Part shown: piece after piece, positions 54,201 through 64,000 of the stretch
How positions within the stretch are numbered: position 1 is the stretch's first letter
How the letters are laid out: each line of letters opens with the position of its first letter
Position numbers and translations under genes: made by a program
Origin: Datnioides undecimradiatus
Taxonomy: Eukaryota; Chordata; Actinopteri; Lobotiformes; Datnioididae
NCBI GenBank assembly: GCA_008933995.1
Contig: WARS01000071.1
Coordinates: forward strand, 4,928,652-4,992,651
DNA length: 64,000 nucleotides
Reading direction: 5' to 3'
Notes under the pieces: generated by a model
The model's database searches: none
Seen by the model: the letters and a program-made list of their open reading frames with translations, nothing else
What the model was told of the DNA's origin: nothing

Positions 54201-54851
54201 GTGTGACATTTGAGTCTCCTCCTTCTGTTTGGCGGGGAGGTCCCTTGACAAGCCAGTTTTTTTTTCCCACGGCACAACAAGATTTTATCATTTATCTCTG
54301 TATTTTAACACCTTTTAATACTCTTTTGTGCCACTTACGCCACCAAACACTATTTTTTTAAAATCAAATATAGGCCAGTGAGTATATAGAAAGAGATTTT
54401 GGGTGCAGAGAATCCCTAGAGTTGAAGTATCATGGGTACCTTGACATCGTTTCGACAAGAATTTTGACCCAGTTTTAAGTGGTTAGTCACATGTTTCAGA
54501 TGGTGAGACGTGTAAAATAAACACGGTGAATGGACACGACACAAATGTTTGACTGTGTAACTCTATTTCAAAGATTCATGGAGGAGACAAATGGTAATTA
54601 GCCATTCCAGGCAGCCATTACATTGTTTTCATCAAGAGAGAAGTGATGTTTTCTCACAGATGTTCTTAGTATTCTCTGATTTGTTTCTGCTTCTCACAAT
54701 CTACACTCGTGGATTTTTACAGCACGAGATGGGAGATGCTATCTTTTGCTTGCAGCCATGCTTTTATGTTTTACAAAGAGGCAGGCTACTGTGCACCCAC
54801 CTCCTCTTTTCTCTCCATCTGTATCTCACTGTTTCTCTCGCCTGTGCACAG
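48214..54851 (+). other. Putative first intron of dgka
   Basis: About 6.6 kb with no coding exon seen. It holds A runs (50095-50110), T-rich tracts and a short direct repeat (TTGAAGAACCACT near 51543 and 51579). It may contain an alternative first exon that I cannot identify. Confidence 0.45.
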
Positions 54852-54879
54852 GCAAGCAGTTAGTGCAGAAGCAGGCACC

Positions 54880-63778
<8,899 letters not shown>

Positions 63779-64000
63779 AACCGGTACCCTCTCGTTGTGC
63801 ATAGAGGACTGCCACTTCCCTGCATGTCTGTAACACATAGCCGAAACATAGAACTGTATGAAAAACAAACTGTGTGGTGAGATGTGTTTGCATCGTGGCA
63901 AAATGATTCAGACCAAATTTACTCTGTGTTTCTATATCAGTACTCAACACTCCCGCGGCGTCTGTCTCGATGCTTCACAGTTAGTGGAAACGTTGCTCCG
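63779..64000 (+). other. Start of the dgka 3' UTR
   Basis: Sequence after the dgka TGA (63776-63778). No AATAAA before the window edge, so the transcript end lies outside. Confidence 0.7.

Overview
The window is vertebrate nuclear DNA, almost certainly from a ray-finned (teleost) fish. The genes are split by many short GT-AG introns. The encoded proteins are close to complete orthologues of human 12q13 genes. The non-coding DNA is AT-rich with many microsatellites, long homopolymer runs, the TAACGTTA palindrome near gene starts, and repeat fragments of kinds familiar from teleosts. No prokaryotic operon, CRISPR array or viral gene was seen. All gene models come from reading splice sites and frame by eye; every internal exon below joins its neighbours in frame.

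Layout: (1) 365-2168, + strand, the last seven exons of a DPP6/DPP10-like inactive dipeptidyl-peptidase, with its 5' part outside the window. (2) 4238-11823, +, cs, mitochondrial citrate synthase, 11 exons, 469 aa. (3) 16694-19264, - strand, coq10a, a START-domain coenzyme Q chaperone, 5 coding exons, 249 aa, convergent with cs. (4) 22200-30752, +, ankrd52, the ankyrin-repeat regulatory subunit of protein phosphatase 6, 28 coding exons, 1077 aa, followed by about 10 kb that looks like one very long 3' UTR. (5) 43267-44994, +, rnf41 (Nrdp1) RING E3 ligase, 5 coding exons, 318 aa, with upstream non-coding exon(s). (6) 54880-63778, +, dgka, diacylglycerol kinase alpha, 23 coding exons, 731 aa, with a non-coding first exon about 6.6 kb upstream.

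The genes do not form one pathway. cs and coq10a both act in mitochondrial energy metabolism (TCA cycle and respiratory-chain quinone); ankrd52, rnf41 and dgka are signalling regulators (PP6 targeting, receptor ubiquitination, DAG to phosphatidate). The order cs - coq10a - ankrd52 - rnf41, including the one inverted gene, matches human 12q13 read in reverse. The dgka orientation and the DPP neighbour do not match.

Points most worth a second look: a possible third DPP6/DPP10 paralogue with the catalytic serine replaced by alanine; two back-to-back 9-codon upstream ORFs in the rnf41 leader; a GC-AG intron inside the rnf41 RING; a five-box CCAAT cluster at the cs promoter; an 18-bp exact inverted repeat in the cs 3' UTR; a fold-back element in a DPP intron; and the very long ankrd52 3' UTR with a G-quadruplex-like segment. 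Nothing here amounts to a clearly new biological system.
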